Positions 1 to 7,345 of a stretch of DNA of 64,000 nt are shown in pieces. The notes under the pieces are model-generated. The model saw only the letters and a program-made list of their open reading frames with translations. It was not told where the DNA came from and did no database searches. Every line of letters starts with the position of its first letter. Position 1 is the stretch's first letter. Made by a program: the position numbers and the translations under genes. The DNA is from Nonomuraea polychroma (lineage in GTDB: Bacteria > Actinomycetota > Actinomycetes > Streptosporangiales > Streptosporangiaceae). The stretch is from contig NZ_SAUN01000001.1 of the NCBI RefSeq assembly GCF_004011505.1, positions 6,599,501 to 6,663,500 of the forward strand, given 5' to 3'.

Positions 1-1147
1 TCAGCCCGATCCTGCCGCGGCTCTCCGGCTGCAGCAGCACGACGCCGACGGTGATCCCGTGACCGGTCGGCGGGGTGAGGCCGTGGTCCTTGAAGGGCAC
101 CGGGGCGAAGATCAACTCGACGTCGGGCGCGGGCTCCTCGGCCGAGGTCCTGATGAACGCGACCGCCTCCCCCACGTTGGAGGTGAGCATGCCGGAGCGC
201 AGCACGATGTACCGCAGCAGGTTGCCGATGGACTCGGCCTTGGTCAGCGTGACCGGTTGCCTGCACTCGATGTAGACGCCGCTCGCGAGGTGGTCCTGCA
301 GGTTCTTGCCGACCTCGGGCAGGTCGTGCACGACCTCGACCCCGGCGTCCCGCAACTCGCTCGCCGCGCCCACGCCGGAGCGCATGAGCAGGTACGGCGA
401 GCCGATCGCGCCCGCGGACAGGATGACCTCGCGCCTGGCCTTGACCTGGGCGCCGCCGCCGTGCTGGATGCCGATCGCACGCCGGCCGTCGAACAACACC
501 CGGTCGACGGTCGTCCCCGTGATCACCGTGAGGTTCGGCCGCCCGGCCGCCGGACGCAGGTACGCGTCGGCGGCGCTCCACCTGCGGCCGCGGTTCTGGG
601 TGACGGGGGTGGGGCTGTAGCCCTCGTTGGAGCGCCCGTTGAGTTCGCCCAGCCGCTCGAAGCCGAGCTCCTCACAGGCTTTGAGGAAGGCCGCGGTGGT
701 GACGTTGGGGCTGCGCAGCTCCGAGATGTACAGCGGGCCGGAGGTGCCGTAGACGTTGCCCTGGTTGCTGCCGACGCGGTGCTCGGCCTTGGTGAAGTAC
801 GGCAGGACGTCGTCGTACGACCAGCCGGGGATGCCCCACTGGTCGTAGTCCAGCTGGCAGCCGCGCACCCACATCTGGGCGTTGAGCGAAGAGGAGCCGC
901 CGATGACCCGGCCGCGCGGCCAGTAGAGCTCCCGGCCGGACATCTCGCCCTGCTTGGCCGTCGTGTAGTTCCAGTCGTATTCGGTCTTGAACAGCTTGGC
1001 GAAGCCCGCGGGCATGCGGATCTCCAGCTTGTCGTCCTGGCCGCCCGCCTCGACCAGCGCGACCGAGACGTTTGGGTCCACAGAGAGCCTGTTGGCCAGC
1101 ACGCAACCCGCGGAACCGGCGCCGACGATCACGTAGTCGTACTCCAT
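1..1147 (-). CDS. GMC-family FAD oxidoreductase (choline dehydrogenase-like), C-terminus cut by window
   Basis: The protein begins MEYDYVIVGAGSAG, an N-terminal dinucleotide-binding loop (residues 6-14) followed by an acidic residue in ALVEAGG that would bind the FAD ribose. Residues 77-89 (PRGRVIGGSSSLN) match GMC signature 1. About 382 codons are present and the frame is still open at base 1, so the substrate-binding part and the C-terminal His/Asn pair are missing. Family knowledge: GMC enzymes oxidise alcohols to aldehydes or ketones with FAD. The substrate cannot be read from the sequence. It is divergent from an acyl-CoA ligase with a TetR-like palindrome between them, which suggests joint control and a role in oxidising an alcohol whose acid is then activated (inference). 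The ATG at 1147 was chosen because the FAD motif starts directly after it. Confidence 0.9.
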   Translation of the reverse strand, partial: MEYDYVIVGAGSAGCVLANRLSVDPNVSVALVEAGGQDDKLEIRMPAGFAKLFKTEYDWNYTTAKQGEMSGRELYWPRGRVIGGSSSLNAQMWVRGCQLDYDQWGIPGWSYDDVLPYFTKAEHRVGSNQGNVYGTSGPLYISELRSPNVTTAAFLKACEELGFERLGELNGRSNEGYSPTPVTQNRGRRWSAADAYLRPAAGRPNLTVITGTTVDRVLFDGRRAIGIQHGGGAQVKARREVILSAGAIGSPYLLMRSGVGAASELRDAGVEVVHDLPEVGKNLQDHLASGVYIECRQPVTLTKAESIGNLLRYIVLRSGMLTSNVGEAVAFIRTSAEEPAPDVELIFAPVPFKDHGLTPPTGHGITVGVVLLQPESRGRIGL

Positions 1148-1203
1148 GACCCCTTGCTTACTCCAGGCGACCGGGCGCGTCCATATGCAGTTGTAACCTC
1201 TGT

Positions 1204-1219
1204 TACCTACCAGTCGGTA
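1204..1219. promoter_or_regulatory. TetR-type operator candidate between GMC oxidoreductase and acyl-CoA ligase
   Basis: TACCTACCAGTCGGTA is an imperfect inverted repeat (six of eight half-site positions pair) placed about 55 bp from each divergent start codon. It resembles the TACCGACCGGTCGGTA-type sites bound by TetR-family repressors in actinomycetes. No regulator gene adjoins it inside the window. Confidence 0.45.
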
Positions 1220-1272
1220 TGAGGTCGCTGGTTAGATGGCGCCGAAGGCGGCTGAAGAGGGAGGAAGGCGTC

Positions 1273-2811
1273 ATGCTCAACCTGTCGATCGTCCTGGAGG
1301 ACAGCGCCAGGAACAATCCGGACGGCACGGCCATCGTCTTCGGCGACATGCGACTGCCGTACTCGATGATCGACACGATCGCCAACCAGGTCGCGAACCT
1401 GCTGGTGGCGCGCGGGATTCAGAAGGGCGACAAGGTCGCGCTGGCCTGCCCGAACCTGCCGTACTTCCCGTTCGTCTATTTCGGCATCCTGAAGGCCGGC
1501 GCGACGGTGGTGCCGCTGAACGTGCTGCTCCAGTCGCGCGAGATCGCCTACCATCTCGACGACAGTGACGCCAAGGCGCTGTTCTGCTTCGAGGGCACGC
1601 CCGAGCTGCCGCTGGGCGAGCGTGGCAAGAGCGGGTTCGAGGCCGCGGCGGGATGCGAGCACTTCTTCGTGCTGCCCGCGACGCCGCTCGCGACCGAGTC
1701 CGAATACGGCGAGTCGATCTGGGCGGCGCTGGGCGGGACGGCGAACACGTTCGAGACCGTGCAGACGGCGCCCGACGACACCGCGGTGATCCTCTACACC
1801 TCAGGCACCACCGGCCAGCCCAAGGGCGCCGAGCTCAGCCATCAGAACATGCTGATGAACGCCATGGTCAGCGACAAGATGTTCCCGTCCGGCGGGGAGG
1901 ACGGCGACACGTACCTGGCCGTGCTGCCGCTGTTCCACTCCTTCGGCCAGACCGTCGTCATGAACACCGGCTTCCTGCGCGGCGCCACCGTCGTGCTGAT
2001 GCCGCGCTTCGACCCGGGCGAGGCGCTGGCGATCATGGTCAAGGAGAACGTGACCTTCTTCGCCGGGGTGCCCACCATGTACTGGAGCATGCTCACCAAG
2101 ATCCACGCCGAGGGAGCGGAGGTGCCCCGGTCGCTGCGCGTGGCGGTCGCGGGCGGCGCGTCGTCGCCGGTGGAGGTGCTCAAGGACTTCGAGACGACGT
2201 TCGGCATCGGCATCCTTGAGGGGTACGGGCTGTCGGAGACCTCGCCGGTGGCCAGCTTCAACCAGCCCGGCCGGCCGACCAAGCCGGGTACGGTCGGCAC
2301 CCCGATCTGGGGCGTGGAGATGAAGCTGATCGACGGCGACTGGAAGACCGTGGAGGGCGAGGGCCCCGGCGAGATCGCCATCCGCGGGCACAACATCATG
2401 AAGGGCTACTACGGCCGTCAGGAGGCGACGGCGGAGGTCATGAAGGACGGCTGGTTCCGCACCGGCGACATCGCGACGCGGGACGCGGACGGCTACTACT
2501 CCATCATCGACCGGGCCAAGGACATGATCATCCGCGGCGGGTTCAACGTCTACCCGCGCGAGCTCGAAGAGGTCCTGACGACCCACGAGGCCGTGTCGCT
2601 GGCCGCCGTGGTGGGGGTCGCGCACGAGTCACTCGGCGAGGAGGTCAAGGCGTACGTGATCCGCACGCCGGGCGTCACGATCACCGAGGACGAGCTGATC
2701 GCCTGGGCCAAGGAGAACATGGCCGCCTACAAGTACCCGCGGATCATCGAGTTCCGCGACAGCCTGCCGATGACGGCCACGGGCAAGATCCTCAAGCGCG
2801 AGCTCCGGTAA
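1273..2811 (+). CDS. Long-chain fatty acid--CoA ligase (acyl-adenylate-forming enzyme)
   Basis: This 512-residue protein belongs to the ANL superfamily, which adenylates a carboxylic acid with ATP and then forms the CoA thioester. The phosphate-binding loop YTSGTTGQPKG lies near residue 175, the adenine-binding GYGLSETSP near 318, the hinge-proximal RTGD near 395, and the C-terminal catalytic lysine in TATGKILKR near 505, so all core motifs are present. A longer upstream reading exists, but the ATG at 1273 follows a good ribosome site (GAGGAAGG) and gives a normal family length. It is divergent from the GMC oxidoreductase and ends in a clear terminator hairpin. The chain length of the substrate is not predictable. 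A FadD-type role is most likely, in beta-oxidation or lipid side-chain activation. Confidence 0.92.
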   Translation: MLNLSIVLEDSARNNPDGTAIVFGDMRLPYSMIDTIANQVANLLVARGIQKGDKVALACPNLPYFPFVYFGILKAGATVVPLNVLLQSREIAYHLDDSDAKALFCFEGTPELPLGERGKSGFEAAAGCEHFFVLPATPLATESEYGESIWAALGGTANTFETVQTAPDDTAVILYTSGTTGQPKGAELSHQNMLMNAMVSDKMFPSGGEDGDTYLAVLPLFHSFGQTVVMNTGFLRGATVVLMPRFDPGEALAIMVKENVTFFAGVPTMYWSMLTKIHAEGAEVPRSLRVAVAGGASSPVEVLKDFETTFGIGILEGYGLSETSPVASFNQPGRPTKPGTVGTPIWGVEMKLIDGDWKTVEGEGPGEIAIRGHNIMKGYYGRQEATAEVMKDGWFRTGDIATRDADGYYSIIDRAKDMIIRGGFNVYPRELEEVLTTHEAVSLAAVVGVAHESLGEEVKAYVIRTPGVTITEDELIAWAKENMAAYKYPRIIEFRDSLPMTATGKILKRELR

Positions 2812-2821
2812 CCGGTCCTTC

Positions 2822-2853
2822 GGAAGGCGCGGGCGGGTCTGTCCGCGCCTTCC
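2822..2853 (+). terminator. Terminator hairpin after the acyl-CoA ligase
   Basis: GGAAGGCGCGG (2822-2832) and CCGCGCCTTCC (2843-2853) form a perfect 11-bp stem with a 10-nt loop, starting 10 nt after the stop codon. There is no U-tract, as is usual for actinomycete terminators. Confidence 0.75.
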
Positions 2854-2965
2854 GCGTGTCTGGACTGGCGATCATGGCGATCTCCGGGGGCAGAGGGCGT
2901 CGTCGCCGGCATGGGGCTGGTAATGGGGATGAAGGCGGACAGCCCGGGCCTATAGCGTGATCGGC

Positions 2966-3907
2966 ATGCGAGATCGGCCAGAAGGGTTGGACGAAGGGCT
3001 GTTGCGGCCCGCGCTGCGCGAGTGGGGCATCGACGCCGTCGCGCTCGACTACGCGCCGGTGGGGTTCGGGGACTATCACTGGGTCGCCGACGGGCGGTGG
3101 TTCGTCACCGTCGTGGACGTGCGGCGCAGATCGTACGACGGGCTCGTGCACGCCATGGAGACGGCGGCAGCCCTGCGCGAGCAGGCACGGCTCGACTTCG
3201 TCGTCGCACCGCTGCGTGCCGGCGACGGCACCACGCTGCGGCAGCTCGACCACCACCGCTACGCCATGAGCGTGTTCCCGTTCGAGGACGGCACCCCCGG
3301 CGACTTCGGCGACGAGCAGTCGCCCGAGGAACGCGGCCTGCTCATCGACCTGCTGGCCGAGCTGCACCGGACGCCGCCGCCGCTCTCGACCCCCGCCCGG
3401 CCGGTCGAGCTGGCGGGGCGGAGCCGGCTGGAGGACGCCCTCAGGGAGACGAATCGCTCGTGGCTGGGCGGCCCGTACGCCGAGCCGGCGCGGGGCCTGA
3501 TCGCCGAGCACGCCCCGACGCTGCGCCGCCGCCTGGAGGAGCTCGACCGGATGGCCGAGAAGGGCGGCGAGCCCGTCGTCACGCACGGCGAGCCCCACCC
3601 CGGCAACCTGTTGCGGAGGAGAGACGGGCGGTTGCTGCTCGTGGACTGGGACACGGTCGGCATGGCCGTCCCCGAGCGCGACCTGTGGCTCGTCGCCAAG
3701 GACCCCTCCGACCTCGCCAGGTACGCCGACGCCGCGGGCCGCACCCCGGATCCGGCCTCCCTGGAGCTTTACCGGCTGCGATGGGCTCTCGACGACGTGG
3801 CCGAGTTCGTGGCCTGGTTCCGGTCGCCGCACGGCCGCACGCCGGACGCCGAGCAGTCCTGGGACGCCCTCACGGGCACGCTCGAAGCTCTGGTGCGCGA
3901 GGCGTGA
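2966..3907 (+). CDS. Aminoglycoside phosphotransferase (APH)-family kinase-like protein
   Basis: The 313-residue product has the APH/choline-kinase catalytic signature HGEPHPGNLL near residue 206 (the HxDxxxxN Brenner-type motif, here with E at one position) and the metal-binding VDWDTVG near 226. Family members phosphorylate aminoglycosides, homoserine, fructosamines or other small molecules; the substrate here is not evident and resistance should not be assumed. The ATG at 2966 is preferred over the in-frame GTG at 2957 because a TATAGC -10 box (2951-2956) sits about 10 nt upstream, which would give a leaderless transcript. The gene stands alone between the ligase terminator and a small peptide gene. 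Confidence 0.8.
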   Translation: MRDRPEGLDEGLLRPALREWGIDAVALDYAPVGFGDYHWVADGRWFVTVVDVRRRSYDGLVHAMETAAALREQARLDFVVAPLRAGDGTTLRQLDHHRYAMSVFPFEDGTPGDFGDEQSPEERGLLIDLLAELHRTPPPLSTPARPVELAGRSRLEDALRETNRSWLGGPYAEPARGLIAEHAPTLRRRLEELDRMAEKGGEPVVTHGEPHPGNLLRRRDGRLLLVDWDTVGMAVPERDLWLVAKDPSDLARYADAAGRTPDPASLELYRLRWALDDVAEFVAWFRSPHGRTPDAEQSWDALTGTLEALVREA

Positions 3908-3997
3908 GCACGTCCGTGCGACCGATTCGCCATCGGCACGCACTGACGGTAATCTTGTGGCAACGTTAAGCAACCAAGCCAGGCAAGAGGAGGTCGC

Positions 3998-4123
3998 GTG
4001 GGCCGGCACGAAAAGCCCCACACCCCCAAGGACACGCCGGACGAGCCCAAAGAAGGCTCCAGCGCCAACGAGCACCAGGCGAGCCGCGGCAAACATGCCG
4101 CCCCGGCCAAGGACAAGAAGTAA
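3998..4123 (+). CDS. Small charged peptide gene, 41 aa, function unknown
   Basis: This GTG-started ORF has one of the best ribosome sites in the window (GAGGAGG at 3987-3993, 4 nt before the start). A possible -10 (TAATCT) lies near 3950. The product starts MGRHEKPHTPKDTPDEPKEG and ends AAPAKDKK. It is rich in Lys, His, Pro, Glu and Asp, has no hydrophobic core and is probably disordered. A 7-bp hairpin follows 18 nt after the stop, so the unit looks like a complete short transcription unit. I do not recognise a family. Small basic or acidic linker proteins of this kind are often conserved within actinomycete families, but that cannot be checked here. Confidence 0.55.
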   Translation: MGRHEKPHTPKDTPDEPKEGSSANEHQASRGKHAAPAKDKK

Positions 4124-4141
4124 TCCCCACCAGCAACACAT

Positions 4142-4159
4142 AGGCGCGCCGACGCGCCT
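4142..4159 (+). terminator. Short hairpin after the 41-aa gene
   Basis: AGGCGCG (4142-4148) pairs perfectly with CGCGCCT (4153-4159) around a 4-nt loop, 18 nt past the stop codon of the small gene. Confidence 0.5.
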
Positions 4160-4222
4160 CTCCGGGCCGTCCGGTTTCGGGGCGGTGCCCGCGCCAGGCG
4201 CGCACCGGTCAGCCGCGCTCGA

Positions 4223-4332
4223 TCAGCGAGCCCGCCGCCTGGGCGGAAGTTCTCCCGTCCCCGCCGAGGTGGCGCTGAGCAGGGTCATGACCATTTCCTG
4301 GACTGAACGGGTGAAGCGGCGCGGGTCGCGGC
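4223..4332 (-). pseudogene. Possible C-terminal relic of a TetR-like regulator
   Basis: Read on the minus strand, this stretch encodes RDPRRFTRSVQEMVMTLLSA and about 15 further residues before a TGA. The amphipathic pattern and the Arg-Phe-Thr region resemble the last helix of TetR-family ligand domains. No start codon or DNA-binding domain exists upstream; the sequence runs directly into the plus-strand dehydrogenase relic. The assignment rests on pattern only and could be a chance reading. Confidence 0.25.
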
Positions 4333-4335
4333 CCT

Positions 4336-4482
4336 GACCTGGCCACCCTGCTCGGGTTCGTCGCGGCCGGCAAACTGTCGCCGGAAGTGGACTGGCGCGC
4401 CTCGTGGGAGCGCGTCACCGAGGCCGCGCAGGCGCTGCTCGACCGGCGGATCGCCGGCAAGGCGGTGCTGGACGTCGCCTAG
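4336..4482 (+). pseudogene. C-terminal relic of a zinc-type alcohol dehydrogenase / quinone oxidoreductase
   Basis: The plus strand encodes about 48 residues starting DLATLLGFVAAGKLSPEVDW and ending RRIAGKAVLDVA before a TAG. This is the typical C-terminal end of MDR-family NADPH:quinone oxidoreductases (the final helix and the GKAVL(D/R)V strand). The rest of a roughly 320-residue enzyme is absent, and a stop lies in frame a few codons upstream, so the gene is a remnant. It lies back to back with the possible TetR relic. Confidence 0.6.
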
Positions 4483-4488
4483 CGGGCC

Positions 4489-4520
4489 GGTGTGAGAGGG
4501 CCGGCGAGCCCTCTCACACC
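4489..4520. terminator. Strong bidirectional hairpin
   Basis: GGTGTGAGAGGG (4489-4500) and CCCTCTCACACC (4509-4520) form a perfect 12-bp stem with an 8-nt loop, 8 nt from the tmsB stop. It probably terminates tmsAB and once served the plus-strand relic as well. Confidence 0.75.
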
Positions 4521-4528
4521 GAGCGGCA

Positions 4529-5788
4529 CTAGGGCCAGTTGACGGACGGGCGGAGGGGGACGCCGGAGCGGCCCTGCTCGTCCAGTTTCACGCCCAGCAC
4601 CTGGTGGAGCTGGACCTTGTTGCGCTCGAAGCCGACGATGCAGCCGGCCATGTACAGGGCCCACACGCGGGCCGTGCCCATGCCGACCTCCTGGACCGCG
4701 TCCTCCCAGTTGGCGTCCAGGTTGTCGCACCAGTGCCGCAGGGTCTTCGCGTAGTGCTCCCGGAGGTTCTCCTCGTGGCGGATCTCGAAGCCCAGATCCT
4801 CCATCTCCCTGATGAGGTGGCCCACCGACTCCAGCTCGCCGTCAGGGAAGACGTATTTGTTGATGAAGCCGCCCTTGTTGAACGTCTTCTCCTTGCCGGT
4901 CGGCCTCGTGATGCAGTGGTTCAGGAGGCGGCCGCCGGCCTTCAGCTTGCCGTACAGGAAGGCGAAGTACGACGGGAGGTTCGCCTTGCCGATGTGCTCG
5001 GTGAGGCCGATGGAGCTGACCGCGTCGAAACCGGTCTCCCGGACGTCGCGGTAGTCCATGTGGCGGACTTCGGCCAGGTCCTGCAGGCCCGCGTCGGCGA
5101 TGGCCTGCTGGCCCCACTCCGCCTGCTGCTTGCTCAGCGTCACGCCGAGCACCTTGACGCCGTAGTGCTTGGCGGCGTGCATGGCCATGCCGCCCCAGCC
5201 GCAGCCCACGTCCAGCAGCCGCATGCCGGGCTTGAGGTCAAGCTTGTGGGCCACCAGGTCGAATTTCGTGTACTGGGCCTCCTCCAGCGTCGAATCCTCC
5301 TCGGGGAAGACGGCGCAGGTGTAGGCCATCGACGGGCCCAGGACCCACTCATAGAAACGGTTGGAGACGTCGTAGTGGTGGTGAATGGCCTCGGCGTCGC
5401 GTTGTTTGGCGTGCCGGGAGCCGAGCTTGGCCAAAGTGCTCTGCCGCATCTCCTGCGGGGGCGGCGGCACCCGCATGAGGAGCGGCTTGACGCCCAGCGA
5501 GCGGACCGCGGCAAGCTTTTCAGATGCTGTCAGGTCATTGGTCGTGATGTTCCACATACGGTCGAGCAACGTGTACATGTCGCCGTGCACGTCCATGTGA
5601 CCGGCGATGTACGCCCTGGCCAAGCCCAGTTCCCCCGGGGCCTGGGCCAGGTAGGCCACCGCGATCGGGGACTTCACCTCAATGGTGACGTCAGCCCCGT
5701 CCGGCCCTGCCTTGCTTCCGTCGTAAGCCAGGAACGCGATGTTCGCGTCCGCACCGACGATCTTCTCAAAGATGGTTGCGAGAGCCAT
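4529..5788 (-). CDS. tmsB: SAM-dependent fatty acid C-methyltransferase of the CFA-synthase family (TmsB/BfaB-like)
   Basis: The 419-residue protein has the cyclopropane-fatty-acyl-phospholipid synthase fold: a SAM loop LLDVGCGWGG near residue 190, the acidic SIGLTEHIG segment, and a C-terminal lipid-binding region. The ATG at 5788 lies 4 nt after the tmsA stop, with GAAGGTGAG as ribosome site inside the end of tmsA, so the two are co-translated. In mycobacteria and relatives, a CFA-like methyltransferase followed by an FAD oxidoreductase partner makes 10-methyl branched stearate from oleoyl phospholipid (BfaA/B, TmsA/B). The same pairing here, and the known abundance of 10-methyl fatty acids in Nonomuraea-like genera, support that role. 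A plain cyclopropane synthase is the alternative. Confidence 0.8.
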   Translation of the reverse strand: MALATIFEKIVGADANIAFLAYDGSKAGPDGADVTIEVKSPIAVAYLAQAPGELGLARAYIAGHMDVHGDMYTLLDRMWNITTNDLTASEKLAAVRSLGVKPLLMRVPPPPQEMRQSTLAKLGSRHAKQRDAEAIHHHYDVSNRFYEWVLGPSMAYTCAVFPEEDSTLEEAQYTKFDLVAHKLDLKPGMRLLDVGCGWGGMAMHAAKHYGVKVLGVTLSKQQAEWGQQAIADAGLQDLAEVRHMDYRDVRETGFDAVSSIGLTEHIGKANLPSYFAFLYGKLKAGGRLLNHCITRPTGKEKTFNKGGFINKYVFPDGELESVGHLIREMEDLGFEIRHEENLREHYAKTLRHWCDNLDANWEDAVQEVGMGTARVWALYMAGCIVGFERNKVQLHQVLGVKLDEQGRSGVPLRPSVNWP

Positions 5789-5792
5789 CCAC

Positions 5793-7154
5793 TCACCTTC
5801 CCCGCACACACTTGTCGTACAGGTCCAGCAGGCGCCCGTTCGGGTCGTATTCCCGCTTGACCGGCCAGTAGCCGTCGCCGTTGTACAACTGCCAGAACTG
5901 CTCACGGGCATAGAAGGACGTCGAGTAGAGCGACTTGTGGCCGTCGAGGTCGTGCACCGCACGCTCGATGAGCCGGTTGTAGTAGCCGTCGAACTGCCCC
6001 CGTGGCAGCGGCACCATTCCCCAGAAGCCGAAGTTGACGTAGAGCTTGCCGGGCTCGAGAGGATAGAGCGGCCAGCGGGAGGCTGCCCGCAGCGGGCACA
6101 TCCACACCGGCGTCATGCCGACCTTGTCGTGGAAGAACTCCAGGAACTCCGCCCCGCGCTCGACCGGCACCTCCACGTCCTGGATGACCGATTCCTGGAC
6201 CGGCTGGTTGCGCCACCGGTCGATGCGGGCGGTCACGCCGTATTTGCGGTCGAGGGCGACCAGGCGACGGTAGACGTCGGAGCGCATCCAGCGGCGCGGC
6301 ATGAGCGAGCGCACCACCGGCTGCTGCACGCCGAACGCGCGCGAGCACCAGAACCAGTCGGTGTCCCAGCGCCACAGGTAGTCGCGCACGGACAACCAGT
6401 CGCGGGTGCGGTGCCTGATCGACTGGTAGTAGATGCGCATGCCGGTGTAGTCGGACACGTAGGGCGCACGGTCGGCGAAACGCCCGACCGTGAGGTACAT
6501 CTCGCCCGGGCTGAAGAAGACCCCGTCCACGAAGTCGACGCGCTCGCCGTCGTGGACCATGCTGTCGCAGATCTCCTGCATGGCGAGCATGCACTTGGCG
6601 GCGTCGGTGAACTTGACGTGCGTGAGGTGCACGTACGGCTGGACCTTGCGCAGCTTGATCCTGATGCGCAGCGCGTAGCCGAGCGTGCCGTAGGAGTTGG
6701 GGAAGGTGCGGAAGAGGTCGCGGTGCTCGTTGTCGTCGCGGGCCACGACGATCCGCCCGTCGCCGGTGAGGATCTCGAGCTCCTCGACCGACTCGTGCGG
6801 CAGCCCGTCTCTGAAGCTGGTGGACTCGATGCCGAGCCCGGTCACGGCGCCGCCGAGCGTGATGGTCTTGAGCTGCGGCACCACGTACGGCATGAGGCCG
6901 TGCGGCAGGGTGGCGTCGACCAGGTGCTCGTACGTGGTCATGCCCTGGACCTCGGCCGTCATGGTCTCGGGGTCGACGCTGATGACCTCGTCGAGATCCC
7001 TGGCCGAGAGCTTGGCCGTCTTCGCTGGGTCGCGGAACCTGAACAGGTTGGACGTCGACTTGGCCAGCCGGGGCGCGGCGCCGCCCGGGATCTCCGCGTA
7101 CGAGTGCCGGATCTGCTCTACTGCCCGCCGGTGTGTCGACATCGTCGTCGTCAC
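5793..7154 (-). CDS. tmsA: FAD-binding oxidoreductase partner of TmsB (10-methylene fatty acid reductase, TmsA/BfaA-like)
   Basis: This 453-residue protein has an N-terminal FAD-binding domain of the DHCR24/VAO type (TSNLFRFRD, then GGAVTGLGIESTSFRDG with the FAD pyrophosphate loop near residue 103) and a long C-terminal cap rich in Trp and Tyr. In the known pathway the methyltransferase makes a 10-methylene lipid and this enzyme reduces it to the 10-methyl chain. Start choice: the GTG at 7154 has AAGGAG 5 nt upstream. An upstream GTG (7160) and a downstream ATG (7142) are alternatives. A 25-residue ORF ends on this start codon (GTGA overlap). No tmsC-like third gene follows. Confidence 0.8.
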   Translation of the reverse strand: MTTTMSTHRRAVEQIRHSYAEIPGGAAPRLAKSTSNLFRFRDPAKTAKLSARDLDEVISVDPETMTAEVQGMTTYEHLVDATLPHGLMPYVVPQLKTITLGGAVTGLGIESTSFRDGLPHESVEELEILTGDGRIVVARDDNEHRDLFRTFPNSYGTLGYALRIRIKLRKVQPYVHLTHVKFTDAAKCMLAMQEICDSMVHDGERVDFVDGVFFSPGEMYLTVGRFADRAPYVSDYTGMRIYYQSIRHRTRDWLSVRDYLWRWDTDWFWCSRAFGVQQPVVRSLMPRRWMRSDVYRRLVALDRKYGVTARIDRWRNQPVQESVIQDVEVPVERGAEFLEFFHDKVGMTPVWMCPLRAASRWPLYPLEPGKLYVNFGFWGMVPLPRGQFDGYYNRLIERAVHDLDGHKSLYSTSFYAREQFWQLYNGDGYWPVKREYDPNGRLLDLYDKCVRGR

Positions 7155-7228
7155 GGCCACTCCTTCGTCGGTGCCGTGACGACGAGGTCGTACTGCGTTC
7201 GATTTGTTCGCTCGCTACGCTCGTTCAC
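7151..7228 (-). CDS. Putative 25-aa leader ORF overlapping the tmsA start
   Basis: A GTG start at 7228 follows AGGGGGT with 5-nt spacing. The ORF reads MNERSERTNRTQYDLVVTAP and five more residues, ending in TGA that overlaps the tmsA GTG by 4 nt. Such overlaps usually couple translation. No family is recognised. The peptide could be a leader that sets tmsA expression, or an alternative N-terminus left by frame drift. Only comparison with relatives can tell. Confidence 0.4.
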   Translation of the reverse strand: MNERSERTNRTQYDLVVTAPTKEWP

Positions 7229-7238
7229 GAAGCACCCC

Positions 7239-7328
7239 CTAGAGCCGGTAGAGATCGTCCGTAAGAAGGTATCTCTCGTACGCGACCTCGAACAGACCGG
7301 GGTCGTTAAAGACACGAAAACTGTTCAT
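7239..7328 (-). CDS. Putative 29-aa ORF upstream of tmsA
   Basis: An ATG at 7328 opens an ORF beginning MNSFRVFNDPGLFEVAYERY and ending in DDLYRL before a TAG at 7239. The residue mix (aromatic, acidic and hydrophobic alternation) is protein-like, and the local base composition is less GC-rich than its neighbours. No good Shine-Dalgarno sequence is visible. It lies 17 nt downstream of the 2-hydroxyacid dehydrogenase stop and 10 nt before the next small ORF. The function is unknown. Confidence 0.4.
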   Translation of the reverse strand: MNSFRVFNDPGLFEVAYERYLLTDDLYRL

Positions 7329-7345
7329 CGTGCCAGGTGAAATGC

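Noticed and set aside
1..1222. Plus-strand open frame opposite the GMC oxidoreductase
   Set aside because: It is a shadow of the minus-strand gene, whose translation has clear FAD and GMC motifs.
2957..3907. Aminoglycoside resistance function for the phosphotransferase
   Set aside because: Only general APH/choline-kinase motifs are visible. The family is broad and nothing in the context points to resistance.
7200..7240. Repeat-like GTTCGCTCGCTACGCTCGTTC segment upstream of tmsA as a mobile or hairpin element
   Set aside because: The arms do not pair as an inverted repeat and the segment is explained as part of the 25-residue ORF.
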